Shown here: positions 46,296 to 54,846 of the stretch, one piece after another
Layout: each line of letters opens with the position of its first letter
Numbering within the stretch: position 1 is the stretch's first letter
Origin: Pirellulaceae bacterium
GTDB taxonomy: Bacteria; Planctomycetota; Planctomycetia; Pirellulales; Pirellulaceae
NCBI GenBank assembly: GCA_019636385.1
Contig: JAHBXT010000004.1
Coordinates: 310,001 to 374,000 of the forward strand
DNA: 64,000 nucleotides
Direction: 5' to 3'
The notes under the pieces: model-generated
Databases searched by the model: none
What the model was told of the DNA's origin: nothing
The model's input: only the letters and a program-made list of their open reading frames with translations
Position numbers and translations under genes: made by a program

Positions 46296-47273
46296 ATGAA
46301 TGGTGCCACCCATATACTGTTGTTCCTGGCCGATCTGACGCGCAGCCAGAGCTGGTCGCGGGATGCACAGGGCAATTGGACCGCGTTAACCAATGAAGAT
46401 GGCGACGCGCAGAGTCGCACACACAACGCGCAGAACCAGATAACGCAGGTTGGCTCGGCAACGCTCAGCTACGATGCTGCTGGCAACATGACTACCGACG
46501 AGCAAGGTCGAACGCTGGTGTATGACGCCTGGAATCGCTTGGCGCGCGTGCAGAACGGCTCTACCACTGTTTCACAGTACCAATATGACGGACTGAAGCG
46601 ACGGATTGTCGAGCAGCAGGGCGCGCAGACGCCGCGCGTGCTGTACTACTCGGCCAACTGGCAAGTGCTTGAAGAGCGCCAAAGCGGCCCTGCGGTGGCC
46701 TCGCATGTCTGGAGCCCCGTCTACGTCGATGCACTGGTCGCCAGCGACCGCGACGCCGACGGCAACACTGGCAATGGCCTGGAGCAGCGACTCTACGCGC
46801 TGCACGACGCCAACTTCAATGTCACGGCGCTGTTGGGCACCGCTGGAGCCATTGTCGAACGTTATTATTATGAAGCCTACGGCCGCGCCACCGCCCTGAG
46901 CCCCGACTTCGTGCCGCTGGCTACTGGCCAGAGTGCCTACAACTGGCGCTACCTGCATCAAGGCGGGCAGCTCGACGCAGCCACCGGCCTGTACCACTTC
47001 CGCCACCGCGACCTCTCCACATCCCTCGGCCGCTGGCTGAACCTCGATCCGATCGGGTACCAGGGGAGTAAGTGGAACTTGTATGAGTATGTGGAGGGGA
47101 GACCGACTCGTTCGCTTGATCCAACTGGCGAATCCTCGATCCTATTCCCGCCGTTGATTCCTGATGATCCACCTGGAAAACCGAAGATTCCGTATCTCGA
47201 CATTCTGAAAGATATTATCCCAAACACAAAAAAGAATGGGAGGACGATATCAAAAGGAAGTGGGATGACATAA
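46296..47273 (+). CDS. Rhs/YD-repeat core, 5'-truncated with frameshifted tip (orphan, probably decayed)
   Basis: 325 residues. From about residue 13 it is an Rhs core: YD-type repeats (LSYDAAGNMTTDEQGRTLVY DAWNRLARVQ split over two repeats) and the conserved end of the core, RYLHQGGQLDAATGLYHFRH, LNLDPIGYQGSKWNLYEY and the closing G-x-P-x-x-x-x-D-P-x-G. A full Rhs protein has over a thousand residues before this; here only the last few repeats remain and the first 12 residues are unrelated. After DPTGE a short proline-rich tip begins and stops at TAA 47271. A -1 shift at AAAAAAG 47228-47234 opens another 60 codons, and a +1 shift near 47381 would return to the original frame, ending at TGA 47421. 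Two shifts point to decay. Confidence 0.7.
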   Translation: MNGATHILLFLADLTRSQSWSRDAQGNWTALTNEDGDAQSRTHNAQNQITQVGSATLSYDAAGNMTTDEQGRTLVYDAWNRLARVQNGSTTVSQYQYDGLKRRIVEQQGAQTPRVLYYSANWQVLEERQSGPAVASHVWSPVYVDALVASDRDADGNTGNGLEQRLYALHDANFNVTALLGTAGAIVERYYYEAYGRATALSPDFVPLATGQSAYNWRYLHQGGQLDAATGLYHFRHRDLSTSLGRWLNLDPIGYQGSKWNLYEYVEGRPTRSLDPTGESSILFPPLIPDDPPGKPKIPYLDILKDIIPNTKKNGRTISKGSGMT

Positions 47274-47403
47274 AACCAAAGAACCCGTTCAAGCCACTGC
47301 CTGATCCGAAAACTCCGGACAAGAAAAATCGCTGGATGCCCGACATGGATTTCGATTTCGACCTTGATGGAGACAGCCTTCCGCGATGTAGATTTCGATT
47401 TCA

Positions 47404-47523
47404 ATGGACGATTTAGAGGTTGAAACAGATGAGATGCAAATCCAAATAGACGAGAAAAATCTGCAATTGACTGCACTGTGCGATGCAGTATCGTGCCACG
47501 GTACGTTTATAGATGGCAGGTGA
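47404..47523 (+). CDS. Possible small acidic ORF after the Rhs tip
   Basis: 39 residues (MDDLEVETDEMQIQIDEK, ending CHGTFIDGR). No family and no clear ribosome binding site. It overlaps the end of the frameshifted tip reading. It could be a remnant of an immunity gene; a chance frame is just as likely. Confidence 0.2.
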   Translation: MDDLEVETDEMQIQIDEKNLQLTALCDAVSCHGTFIDGR

Positions 47524-47594
47524 ATGGAGTGCGCGGTGTTGCTGACTGCTACGGTGCAATCGTGCACCACTGAGCGCCTTGTTCTTGGGGACAA

Positions 47595-48791
47595 ATGATG
47601 GAATTGTACAGTGGGATTGGCCACGTTAGACACAATATCTGTGCCGGGATGCTCTTGGTGCTTACCCTTCAGTTAAGCGCGCCGGGACAAGAAGCTACTA
47701 GTCGGCTATCAGTACCTATTTTGCTCCAAGCACAATCTCATAGCTTGGACATGATTCGAGTTTCGGTCAAGGTTGGACCGCTCAGCGGCTATGCGGCAGT
47801 GGATACAGGCTCTAGCCACAACGCATTAGATGAAAGCGTTTTCGCGCTGATGTTGGAGCACTCTGCGAAGGCGAAGCGTCGCTTCGAGCAGACAAGTAGC
47901 CGGGATATCAAAGACATCGTTGTCAAATCGCTTGTGGTGGAGATTGATCAACAGCCACTATCGATAGAGCGGGTTAAGGTTATTGATATATCACGACTAT
48001 CGCGGGTCGTCGGCGGACCTGTTTTAGCAATTCTCGGTATACCATTTCTGCGCGATGGGGTTCTGGAGTATGATTCCGAAACCAAGACTTTTTCGCTTCA
48101 ACCTAACGCAACTCATGAGAGTTATGAGTTCCGGCAATCGTTTGTTTTTGACGCTTATGGCACACCGCAGACAGATGACTCGCCAATCGCGGAGCTCTTG
48201 AATTCCAAGTTTCTTATTGATACTGGTTGTAACACAGCTCTCACACTCACCCCCCAGACGTTTGAATCTGCGATCGCAAGAGGACTGGTCAAGCGCTTCG
48301 CAAAAGATGTAACGGTGGTCTCTGTAGAATCAACGAAAGCAATGCAGAGTGGCTTGCTGTCTACAGCCAGCGTTTGGGGAGCGAAATTTACGGAAGTTCC
48401 CGTAACCGTAAGCGACGAAAATGCGATTGGGCTGGCCTTACTGAGACAATTTGATTTCCAATTAGACTTCCTAAACCAGGTTCTGTACGCCAGGCCCGGT
48501 GCCTCTTGTCCAATTTGTCTTATGGCAGATCGAAGCGGTTTGTCACTCGAAGCAATCAACAGCGGCGTATCTGTTTTAGCCACGCGCGATCTCGATTCAA
48601 CTTCAGAATCAAGGGTAAGATCAAACGATCTACTGTTGAGCGTCGATAATAGGTTGGTAACTGATCGGGACTTGCTCAATTTGAGACAGCTATTCAGGGA
48701 ATCTAGTTGCGACTGGCTTCCAGTTAGGGTAGCACGAAACGGCGTGGAACTGGAGGCTGTTATAAGGCTAGCCAATCCCGACCTTAGATAG
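47595..48791 (+). CDS. Exported protein with two retropepsin-like domains and a PDZ-like domain
   Basis: 398 residues. A signal peptide (NICAGMLLVLTLQLSAPGQE) leads to two aspartic-protease-like halves: Asp70 in YAAVDTGSSHNALDE with LAILGIPFLRDGVLEYDSET, and Asp209 in KFLIDTGCNTALTLTP with GLALLRQFDFQLDFLNQVLY. D-T-G plus a hydrophobic G-I/L-L strand is the retropepsin-like signature; each half could pair with the other to form one active site. Residues about 316-395 resemble PDZ (SGVSVLATRDLD; DLLLSVDNRLVTDRDLLNLR; WLPVRVARNGVELEAVIRL). It is likely a periplasmic protease or a protease-like binding protein. It lies 170 bases after the Rhs remnant and is AT-richer than core genes. Confidence 0.75.
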   Translation: MMELYSGIGHVRHNICAGMLLVLTLQLSAPGQEATSRLSVPILLQAQSHSLDMIRVSVKVGPLSGYAAVDTGSSHNALDESVFALMLEHSAKAKRRFEQTSSRDIKDIVVKSLVVEIDQQPLSIERVKVIDISRLSRVVGGPVLAILGIPFLRDGVLEYDSETKTFSLQPNATHESYEFRQSFVFDAYGTPQTDDSPIAELLNSKFLIDTGCNTALTLTPQTFESAIARGLVKRFAKDVTVVSVESTKAMQSGLLSTASVWGAKFTEVPVTVSDENAIGLALLRQFDFQLDFLNQVLYARPGASCPICLMADRSGLSLEAINSGVSVLATRDLDSTSESRVRSNDLLLSVDNRLVTDRDLLNLRQLFRESSCDWLPVRVARNGVELEAVIRLANPDLR

Positions 48792-49286
48792 ATACCTCGT
48801 GAGGTGCGTACAGGTCATGCGATTTTATAACGCCGGCTCCCCCTGGGGACACAGCAATCTGTCGGGGGGCAGGTGGATTGCGAGAGTGATGTGGTGGGTT
48901 TGGAGGAAAAGGGCAAACGGCCCGATAAATAATCGTTAGTTTGTTCGTTGCTGCTTCGCTGCAACGCAATATTGCCCAAGTACGGCTTCCAGAAATTGGA
49001 ATTCAGCTAAGAGCAAGAAGCCCCAGCGATCCGCCGGGCAAGCCGGGAGCGCGATTTGTTTGCGCCAACAGGAATCTGTGAAGTGAGTCGGCTGTGTAGC
49101 TGGAAGCCGAACGATCCGCTGAGCGTGACAGCGGCGGGATTTTTTTGAACAGGCGGGTTGGGGGTCGACTCCCAAGTGAAGTATTCGAATCGTTGCTGGC
49201 GCGAGGGTGAACATTTGATGGCACTTCCCTGAGCCCTCGAAGGAAGTGCAGGCTGGACTTGGCCAGCCCCCGTATCTGCCTATGCT
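48792..49286. other. 495-base gene-poor stretch
   Basis: No convincing frame on either strand. CCGCT-N9-AGCGG at 49116-49134 is followed by CGGGA and seven T at 49140-49146, which could terminate rightward transcription, though about 330 bases past the protease gene. Two more hairpins lie at 49221-49268. Confidence 0.35.
49221..49268. terminator. Two adjacent hairpins at the end of the leftward small gene
   Basis: GCACTTCC (49221-49228) pairs exactly with GGAAGTGC (49242-49249), and GGCTGG-ACTTGG-CCAGCC follows at 49251-49268. They lie just beyond the stop codon (49287) of the leftward 79-residue gene. No T tract follows, so they may stabilise or end that transcript by another mechanism. Confidence 0.4.
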
Positions 49287-49526
49287 TCAGCTCTTGCTGT
49301 AGCCCAGCGCGTGAATGACATCCAACATCTCTTCAAACGTGATGAAGCGGCGGCGATTTTGGAGTTTGTAACTATCAATGGCTTCTGCCAACTCCCGAGC
49401 TGCGGGCGACAGCCCAATGTGCGAATTGCCAAACTGCCGACGTTCGACTGCGCCAGACGTCGAAGGTCCACTCTGTCGACGATCCGCAAATGGAGCTTGG
49501 GCTCGATCTTCTACCTGTTCAGACAT
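49287..49526 (-). CDS. Small conserved-looking hypothetical protein
   Basis: 79 residues. A charged N-terminus (EQVEDRAQAPFADRRQSG) is followed by GLSPAARELAEAIDSYKLQN and RRFITFEEMLDVIHALGYSK. The C-terminal half looks like a compact helical unit and seems familiar from planctomycete genomes, but no function is known. ATG 49526 follows GGGAGAG with a 6-nt spacer and is preferred over the upstream ATG at 49544. Confidence 0.6.
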   Translation of the reverse strand: MSEQVEDRAQAPFADRRQSGPSTSGAVERRQFGNSHIGLSPAARELAEAIDSYKLQNRRRFITFEEMLDVIHALGYSKS

Positions 49527-49598
49527 CGCACTCTCTCCCATCATAGAAAACGTCTCAGTCAGCCAACCTCAACCTATGACTGGCTGCTCTTGTAGCCA

Positions 49599-49754
49599 CT
49601 GCCGCTAAGGCGGCAGGATGGCAGCTTGGCAAGCTAGCCTGCGGCTCATCTACGCCTTCCCAGTATCAGCCGTCGCCAAGACGGTGGCAAATTGACCGCA
49701 GCAACTGAACTCTAGCTTGCAAATTGCCAGTCGGCAAACCGCCGACCGTTTTTT
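49599..49754. repeat. Cluster of four small palindromes, the last terminator-like
   Basis: Four hairpins in 156 bases of otherwise empty DNA: CTGCCGC-TAAG-GCGGCAG (49599-49616), AGCTTGGCAAGCT (about 49623-49635), CCGTC-GCCAA-GACGG (49670-49684, sharing a core with 25144-25159) and GTCGGC-AAACC-GCCGAC (49730-49746) followed by CG and six T to 49754. The last looks like a rightward intrinsic terminator, but no rightward gene lies upstream within 900 bases. Confidence 0.5.
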
Positions 49755-49802
49755 GTCTCCGACGGATAATCACCGAGCGTCATAGGCACAACTCAAGGTC
49801 TG

Positions 49803-50870
49803 TTAGTCTCTTGAGTCGGTTGACGGCGGCGATTGGCCTCCAGCGGGCTGACCAAAGTTGATCTGCGGCGGCGATAGCGGGCCAGATACACTAATAATTC
49901 CGGTTGTAGCAGGTGGACTTGGCGGCAGTTGACCAGCAACGATCGTACTGAATTGTTGTTCCAGCCGATCTTTCAGTTGCCGCGCCTGCTGATGATCCGG
50001 CTGCAGGTTGAGCGCTCGCCCCAGTGCCACCCGAGCTTCCGCCAACTCACCGCGCTGAGCGTGGATATCAGCCATGTTAAGAAAGAGCTGAAAATCTTGA
50101 GTACCCGCTCGCGAAGCGGCTTCGCGCCAACACAGCTTAGCCGCATCGGATTGACCCAAGCTCGCCAAGGCTTGACCTTTAAGCATCCAGGCTGCAGCCG
50201 ATTGATATTCGGCGGACTGTGCGTCGCTCATGCGTTCCAGCGTCGCTAAGGAGCGCTGAGGCTTTCCCAAGCGCTGATAGACTTCAGCCACTGCCAGTTG
50301 TACCGGGGGATTGTTGGGCTTGGCCATCAAGGCGCGTTGATAACAGTCAATGGCCTGCTGCCACTGCTGGTGATGTTCGGCTACACGACCTCGCAATTGC
50401 CAAGCACCTGCGTGTTGTCGATTGCTGGCCAAAGCCAAATCCGCCTGTTTCAGTGCTTCCTCTGGGCGCCCAGCTTGCAAGTGCATTTCTCCCAGGCGCA
50501 CCAGCAAGTCAGGATTATTGCCGCTCAATTTGACCGCTTGCTGGAGGTGATCGGCAGCTTGTTGGCAATTGCCCTTCTGCCATTGGACCTCGGCCATGCC
50601 CCAGTGCGCACGTTCGTCTGCGGGGCAACGCCGCAAAGCTTCGGCAAACAGCGTTTCGGCATCGGTGTTTTTCTTCAGCTGCAGTGCATCGGCACCTCGA
50701 AGCGAGAATTGCCTGGCTTCAGCCACACTGGCATCGCGTTGATTTCGCCTGAGGCTACTGCATCCCTGGGCGGACACGACGACGAGCACTAGGAATATTG
50801 TTGGCCGACATCGCCATCGGCCGTCTGGCCGAGGCCTGACATTTGACGAATTGCCGGACGCGCATTTCAT
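49803..50870 (-). CDS. TPR lipoprotein
   Basis: 355 residues. A long basic N-region, hydrophobic stretch (TIFLVLVVVSAQGC) and Cys37 form a lipoprotein-type signal. Six or more TPR units follow at about 50-290 (AHWGMAEVQWQKGNCQQAAD, LGEMHLQAGRPEEALKQADL, AVAEVYQRLGKPQRSLATLE), then a Pro/Gln/Ser-rich tail. It should be a membrane-tethered periplasmic scaffold. It is divergent from the small gene at 51107. Confidence 0.85.
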   Translation of the reverse strand: MKCASGNSSNVRPRPDGRWRCRPTIFLVLVVVSAQGCSSLRRNQRDASVAEARQFSLRGADALQLKKNTDAETLFAEALRRCPADERAHWGMAEVQWQKGNCQQAADHLQQAVKLSGNNPDLLVRLGEMHLQAGRPEEALKQADLALASNRQHAGAWQLRGRVAEHHQQWQQAIDCYQRALMAKPNNPPVQLAVAEVYQRLGKPQRSLATLERMSDAQSAEYQSAAAWMLKGQALASLGQSDAAKLCWREAASRAGTQDFQLFLNMADIHAQRGELAEARVALGRALNLQPDHQQARQLKDRLEQQFSTIVAGQLPPSPPATTGIISVSGPLSPPQINFGQPAGGQSPPSTDSRD

Positions 50871-51106
50871 GATTCTTACCTGAGACGATCAGTTCGAGCA
50901 GTCTCAGCCGACCGGCGGCTGACGAGTGCACGGGGCTGGAGGGCACGGGGCTGGCTGGACTTTGTAGACGACAGTACCATAGTGACAATCGACAACGGAA
51001 TAGCTATTACCTGGCTAGCATTGCCTAGGGCTCGGTTGACGGCCGGAATACTCCTGGCGATTTGGGAATCTCTAACCTTTTTCAGTGCCATTTTGGCTCG
51101 CGTGTC

Positions 51107-51547
51107 ATGCCTGGTAGCTATCGCTGGAACAGCTTGAATGTCCGGTATCCAGAGAATTGGACGCTCGAGGAAGACGAAGATTCGGGCAGCCTGACGATTC
51201 ACAGCCCGTCCGGGGCGTTCCTCAGCCTGTCGCAACCGACGGACATCCAATCGGCCCTGGATACCGCGCGCCACAGTATGGAAGGCGAATATGATGAGGT
51301 CGAAACGGAAAACGTCTCGCGTATCGTGGGCCAAGCCTTGTTAGAAGGCGTCACTCAGCGGTTTTTCTACCTGGACCTGATTATCGTTTGCCATCTGCTC
51401 AAGCTGGAATGTGAAGAGCCGGATTTTCGCCCGTTGTTGGTGCAAATTCAGGGGGAAGATCGTGACTTAGAACGTCAACTCAATGTATTTGACGCAATCT
51501 TGATTGGCCTGACCCAGGACGCTTGCCCGTCGCCATCGAATCAGTAA
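51107..51547 (+). CDS. Hypothetical protein
   Basis: 146 residues, cytoplasmic-looking and acidic. The first half is strand-rich (SLNVRYPENWTLEEDEDSGS, GAFLSLSQPTDIQSAL), the second ends in RFFYLDLIIVCHLLKLECEE. It resembles small planctomycete proteins of unknown function; the alternating pattern is reminiscent of PsbP/Mog1-type folds, where a peptide sequence such as YPENWT occurs, but this is a weak guess. ATG 51107 preferred over TTG 51062. dapA follows after 92 bases. Confidence 0.6.
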   Translation: MPGSYRWNSLNVRYPENWTLEEDEDSGSLTIHSPSGAFLSLSQPTDIQSALDTARHSMEGEYDEVETENVSRIVGQALLEGVTQRFFYLDLIIVCHLLKLECEEPDFRPLLVQIQGEDRDLERQLNVFDAILIGLTQDACPSPSNQ

Positions 51548-51639
51548 ACTTCCTCACCGCACCCTAACCAACATCACTCAGCTCCCAAATCTCATGGGTT
51601 GCACGAAATTCAGCAACCAAATCCATTGACGAGGCAACT

Positions 51640-52533
51640 ATGAATCCACAACGCAAGGGCTCCGATTACGCCGGGCTGTCAGTCGCCATCATTACTCCGC
51701 TCAAGGACAACGTGCTGGATGTGGCCCGGCTGCGCGAACAAGTCGAATTCCAGATTCAAGCCGGGACCACCTGCCTAGTTCCTGTGGGAACGACGGGCGA
51801 ATCGCCCACGTTGTCCCACGAAGAACATGAGCGGGTTATCAGCGAGGTCGTTCAAATCGCCGCTGGTCGGGTGAAAGTCATGGCTGGCACCGGCAGCAAT
51901 TCGACCGCTGAGGCTCTACGGCTAACTCGCTGGGCGGCCAAGGAAGGCGCAGACGCTTCACTGCAGGTAGCTCCCTACTACAACAAGCCGACACAGGAGG
52001 GTTTCTACCAGCACTTCAAGGCGATAGCCGAAGATGTCGATCTGCCGATCTGCGTGTACAACATCCCCGGCAGGACCGGCAAGAATATTGAACCTGAAAC
52101 GATCGCGCGCTTAGCGCAATTGGCCAACATCACCATGGTCAAAGAGGCCACCGGGTCGCTCGATCAATGCTCACAGATTTTGAACACGACCAATCTGACA
52201 GTGCTGAGCGGCGATGATAGTTTGACTCTGCCAATGATGAGTGTGGGAGCTGAGGGCGCGATTTCGGTAGTTGGCAACATTGTTCCTGAAGATGTCATCG
52301 CCATGATCGGTGCTGCCCTGGCCAACGATCTGGCCGAAGCCCGCCGCTGGCATCATAAACTGTTTCCGCTGTGCCGCGATATGCTGGGGCTCAGCACCAA
52401 TCCCATCCCAGTCAAATCGGCCATGCGCTTGCTGGGTCGCGACACAGGACAACTTCGCCTACCCATGACGCAGCTCAATCAAGCTGAAGAAGGTCGACTG
52501 CGGACGACACTTTCTGAATACGGCTTGCTGTAG
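51640..52533 (+). CDS. dapA: 4-hydroxy-tetrahydrodipicolinate synthase
   Basis: 297 residues, a class I aldolase TIM barrel. [17 protein letters not shown] (pyruvate pocket), catalytic Tyr140 and Arg145 ([13 protein letters not shown]) and the Schiff-base Lys168 ([10 protein letters not shown]) are all present. It condenses pyruvate with aspartate semialdehyde on the route to lysine and diaminopimelate, which fits the Mur ligase at the left edge. dapB is not adjacent. Confidence 0.93.
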   Translation: MNPQRKGSDYAGLSVAIITPLKDNVLDVARLREQVEFQIQAGTTCLVPVGTTGESPTLSHEEHERVISEVVQIAAGRVKVMAGTGSNSTAEALRLTRWAAKEGADASLQVAPYYNKPTQEGFYQHFKAIAEDVDLPICVYNIPGRTGKNIEPETIARLAQLANITMVKEATGSLDQCSQILNTTNLTVLSGDDSLTLPMMSVGAEGAISVVGNIVPEDVIAMIGAALANDLAEARRWHHKLFPLCRDMLGLSTNPIPVKSAMRLLGRDTGQLRLPMTQLNQAEEGRLRTTLSEYGLL

Positions 52534-52813
52534 GCTCTTGACCGATTGCTGTAAGGTGGCCGCCACTGGGAAATACCTGTGGTCACCAACACGCCGATTT
52601 TTCCTGTCTCAGCGCTCCAGGCAAGCGCAGCCAAAGAGCCCAGTGTATTGCCAGCATTAACCTAATTGATGCCCGGTTGGCAAAAGATTTTCCTATTAAG
52701 TGAACTTTACGCTTGAGCCTGTCCGAATGATTCAGATATAAGCCGGGAGCGCCATTAAAGGCGGTCAAACGTGTGCATGCGGTGGAGTGCGTTTTCGTCA
52801 AAGGATTGATGAA

Positions 52814-53764
52814 ATGAGTTCGCGTCATAACCAATTCAGTGTGGGAATGATTCTGCTGCTGTGCAGCATACAGGTCTGCTCTGTCGGATGCCGCAGCGGT
52901 GCATCATGGAGGTCGCCTTCAACTTGGTTTGCCAGTCGGGCGCCTGATCCGACGGTAATTGCCGGACGCACAGATGCTCCGCAGTTGCCTACCAGCCCTG
53001 CTGAAAAATATACGCCAATGGCCATCATGGGCAGCGGTTCATCAGCGACCGCATCGACGGCGTCTCAGGCAACCACCGCGTATCCCGCCGCAACCGGCGG
53101 ACTGGCCGCGCAGGCTAACGGCTACCAAACCGGTCCTTACAGCCTGACGAATACGCCTGCCAACCCTTCGCAGCCAGTGGGCGGATTTGGCGCTCCGCTC
53201 AACGCAACTCTAGCCTCCAATCCAACCAACACACCCGTCCAGCCGGCCAACACGAGCACTAGCGGATCGTTTCCCAGCCCCTACGGCGGAAGCTACTCCG
53301 GCGTAAGTCATGCGCAAACTGCGCTGCCCAATACATCTGCAGTCGGCAACGCACAATCGGCCCCGTACAGCACATCGCCGACCAACCTGCCGCAGAACAG
53401 TCCTATTGGCTACCCCGCCCTTTCAGGCAGCGGCAGCATGGCAGCTGCCGCCAGCACCGTCAGTGGGCCGGTCAGCCCTTCGTCAGGAAACGTGCCAGCT
53501 GTGTCCTATCCGAACGCCAGCTCAACCGGCAATGGTTATCCGTACACTTCGCCAAATTCGAATACCCTAAATGGAGGAGTGGTTCCTGCTGCTAGCGCCT
53601 ATCAATCGGGAACCCCCACCGGTACTTTCGCTCCCGGCACGACTGGACGGACCACTTCTTATAATTTTGCGCCGGGTGCAACAACCGGAACGAGCGCTCC
53701 TGCTCAATCTGGAATCAATTTGCCGCCCAATACAGCTACTGGCAATGGACAGTTGATGCGCTAG
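52814..53764 (+). CDS. Low-complexity Ser/Thr/Asn/Pro-rich lipoprotein
   Basis: 316 residues. A lipoprotein-type signal (GMILLLCSIQVCSVGC) is followed by about 280 residues of very low complexity, dominated by Ser, Thr, Gly, Ala, Pro, Asn and Tyr, with almost no charged residues (for example SPYGGSYSGVSHAQTALPNT). No domain is visible. It may be a surface-exposed, disordered protein. ATG 52814, with AAAGGA 8 nt upstream, is preferred over GTG 52787. Confidence 0.7.
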   Translation: MSSRHNQFSVGMILLLCSIQVCSVGCRSGASWRSPSTWFASRAPDPTVIAGRTDAPQLPTSPAEKYTPMAIMGSGSSATASTASQATTAYPAATGGLAAQANGYQTGPYSLTNTPANPSQPVGGFGAPLNATLASNPTNTPVQPANTSTSGSFPSPYGGSYSGVSHAQTALPNTSAVGNAQSAPYSTSPTNLPQNSPIGYPALSGSGSMAAAASTVSGPVSPSSGNVPAVSYPNASSTGNGYPYTSPNSNTLNGGVVPAASAYQSGTPTGTFAPGTTGRTTSYNFAPGATTGTSAPAQSGINLPPNTATGNGQLMR

Positions 53765-53793
53765 GCTCGTTGGCCAGCAACACGCCCCTACTT

Positions 53794-53817
53794 GCAGTGA
53801 GAATCTTCACTCGCTGC
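53794..53817. terminator. Hairpin between convergent genes
   Basis: GCAGTGAG-AATCTTCA-CTCGCTGC forms an 8-bp stem with one wobble in the 83-base gap between the low-complexity lipoprotein and the convergent pyrK-like gene. No T tract; likely a shared transcript end. Confidence 0.45.
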
Positions 53818-53847
53818 ATGGCGATGACGGATTTCGACCGACGCTAG

Positions 53848-54699
53848 TTACTCGGCGTCATCCCACACGATCATGGCTGCGTCAAACACCGGACCTTCGA
53901 CGCAAGTGCGCTGATAGTCCCACTGGCTCGGCGAGCCGACTTTGGCAACACAAGTAAAGCAGATGCCAATTCCACAAGCCATGGGGGTCTCCAGCGAAAC
54001 CTGGCAGTCCGCTCCCCGCTGACTGGCGATCCGCGCTACGGCTTGCATCATCGGTTCCGGACCGCAACACACCAAGCGCGTGCGACTGAGGTCCGAGGTC
54101 TGGTCGAGCAGGCCAGTCAGCACTTCGGTTACGCGCTGCGGCCGTCCGATCGAACCATCTTCTGTGGCCACATGGATTTCCGCGCCGGCTGCTTGAAAAG
54201 CGTCTAGGCCTGCCAGATAGTGGCTACTTCTGACTCCGTAGCACAGACTGACGCGCTGCGCATATCCGCAGTTCCGATTGCCGAATGCTTGGCGACCAGT
54301 AGCTTCTCGAGCTAAGCTGAGAAACGGGGTCTGACCGATACCGCCTGCCACCATGATCAAGTGCTCGGTGGGACGATCATCAAATCCATTACCCAGCGGC
54401 CCCCACAGACACAAATGGTCGCCGGGCCGTTTGTCGACGATGCTGCTGGTCAACTTGCCTTTGACCAGATACACCAAGTCGATCCAGCCTGCCTGGGGAT
54501 CGACGTCGTACATCGCAAATGCGCGACCGATCAGCGGATCGCTACTTCGCGCGTCGCGCAGCATGAAAAACTGCCCCGGTATGGCTGCGCACAGGGCATC
54601 GGGTACGGCCAACCGGACGAGCCTTGTGTCAGTAGCCAATTGCCGGTGATCCAGGATTTCGACTTCGGCGGATATCGCCAGATCTGCGTAGTGAGTCAT
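53848..54699 (-). CDS. Dihydroorotate dehydrogenase electron transfer subunit, PyrK-like
   Basis: 283 residues. An FAD-binding barrel (PGQFFMLRDARSSDPLIGRA with R-A-F-A-M-Y), an NAD-binding domain (IMVAGGIGQTPFLSLA) and a C-terminal 2Fe-2S cysteine cluster (ACGIGICFTC, then the last cysteine in YQRTCVEGPVFDA) match PyrK. It passes electrons from dihydroorotate dehydrogenase B to NAD in pyrimidine synthesis. pyrD is not adjacent, so an isolated ferredoxin-reductase-type role cannot be excluded. Confidence 0.85.
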   Translation of the reverse strand: MTHYADLAISAEVEILDHRQLATDTRLVRLAVPDALCAAIPGQFFMLRDARSSDPLIGRAFAMYDVDPQAGWIDLVYLVKGKLTSSIVDKRPGDHLCLWGPLGNGFDDRPTEHLIMVAGGIGQTPFLSLAREATGRQAFGNRNCGYAQRVSLCYGVRSSHYLAGLDAFQAAGAEIHVATEDGSIGRPQRVTEVLTGLLDQTSDLSRTRLVCCGPEPMMQAVARIASQRGADCQVSLETPMACGIGICFTCVAKVGSPSQWDYQRTCVEGPVFDAAMIVWDDAE

Positions 54700-54846
54700 G
54701 ATGTCAACGATCTCTGAGCTTCAGTGCTGGAATCGAGTACCATCCCTAGTTTTACCGCCGGCAACGCAGCTACGCTCGCCAAGAGCGTGATGCACGATAG
54801 TGACTGGATTCGGTCCGTAGTTCCATGGCTTGCACATGCAGACAGC

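Noticed and set aside
46572-47006. Leftward frame opposite the Rhs core
   Set aside because: Antisense to clear YD-repeat coding sequence.
47228-47234. Programmed -1 frameshift as the sole explanation for the Rhs tip
   Set aside because: The tail also needs a +1 change near 47381 to keep its second DFDF motif, which points to decay; kept only as an open alternative in the finding.
48936-49214. 92-residue leftward frame in the gene-poor stretch
   Set aside because: No ribosome binding site, no fold pattern, unusual composition; probably chance.
50219-50792. Rightward frames opposite the TPR lipoprotein
   Set aside because: Antisense shadows of regular TPR codons.
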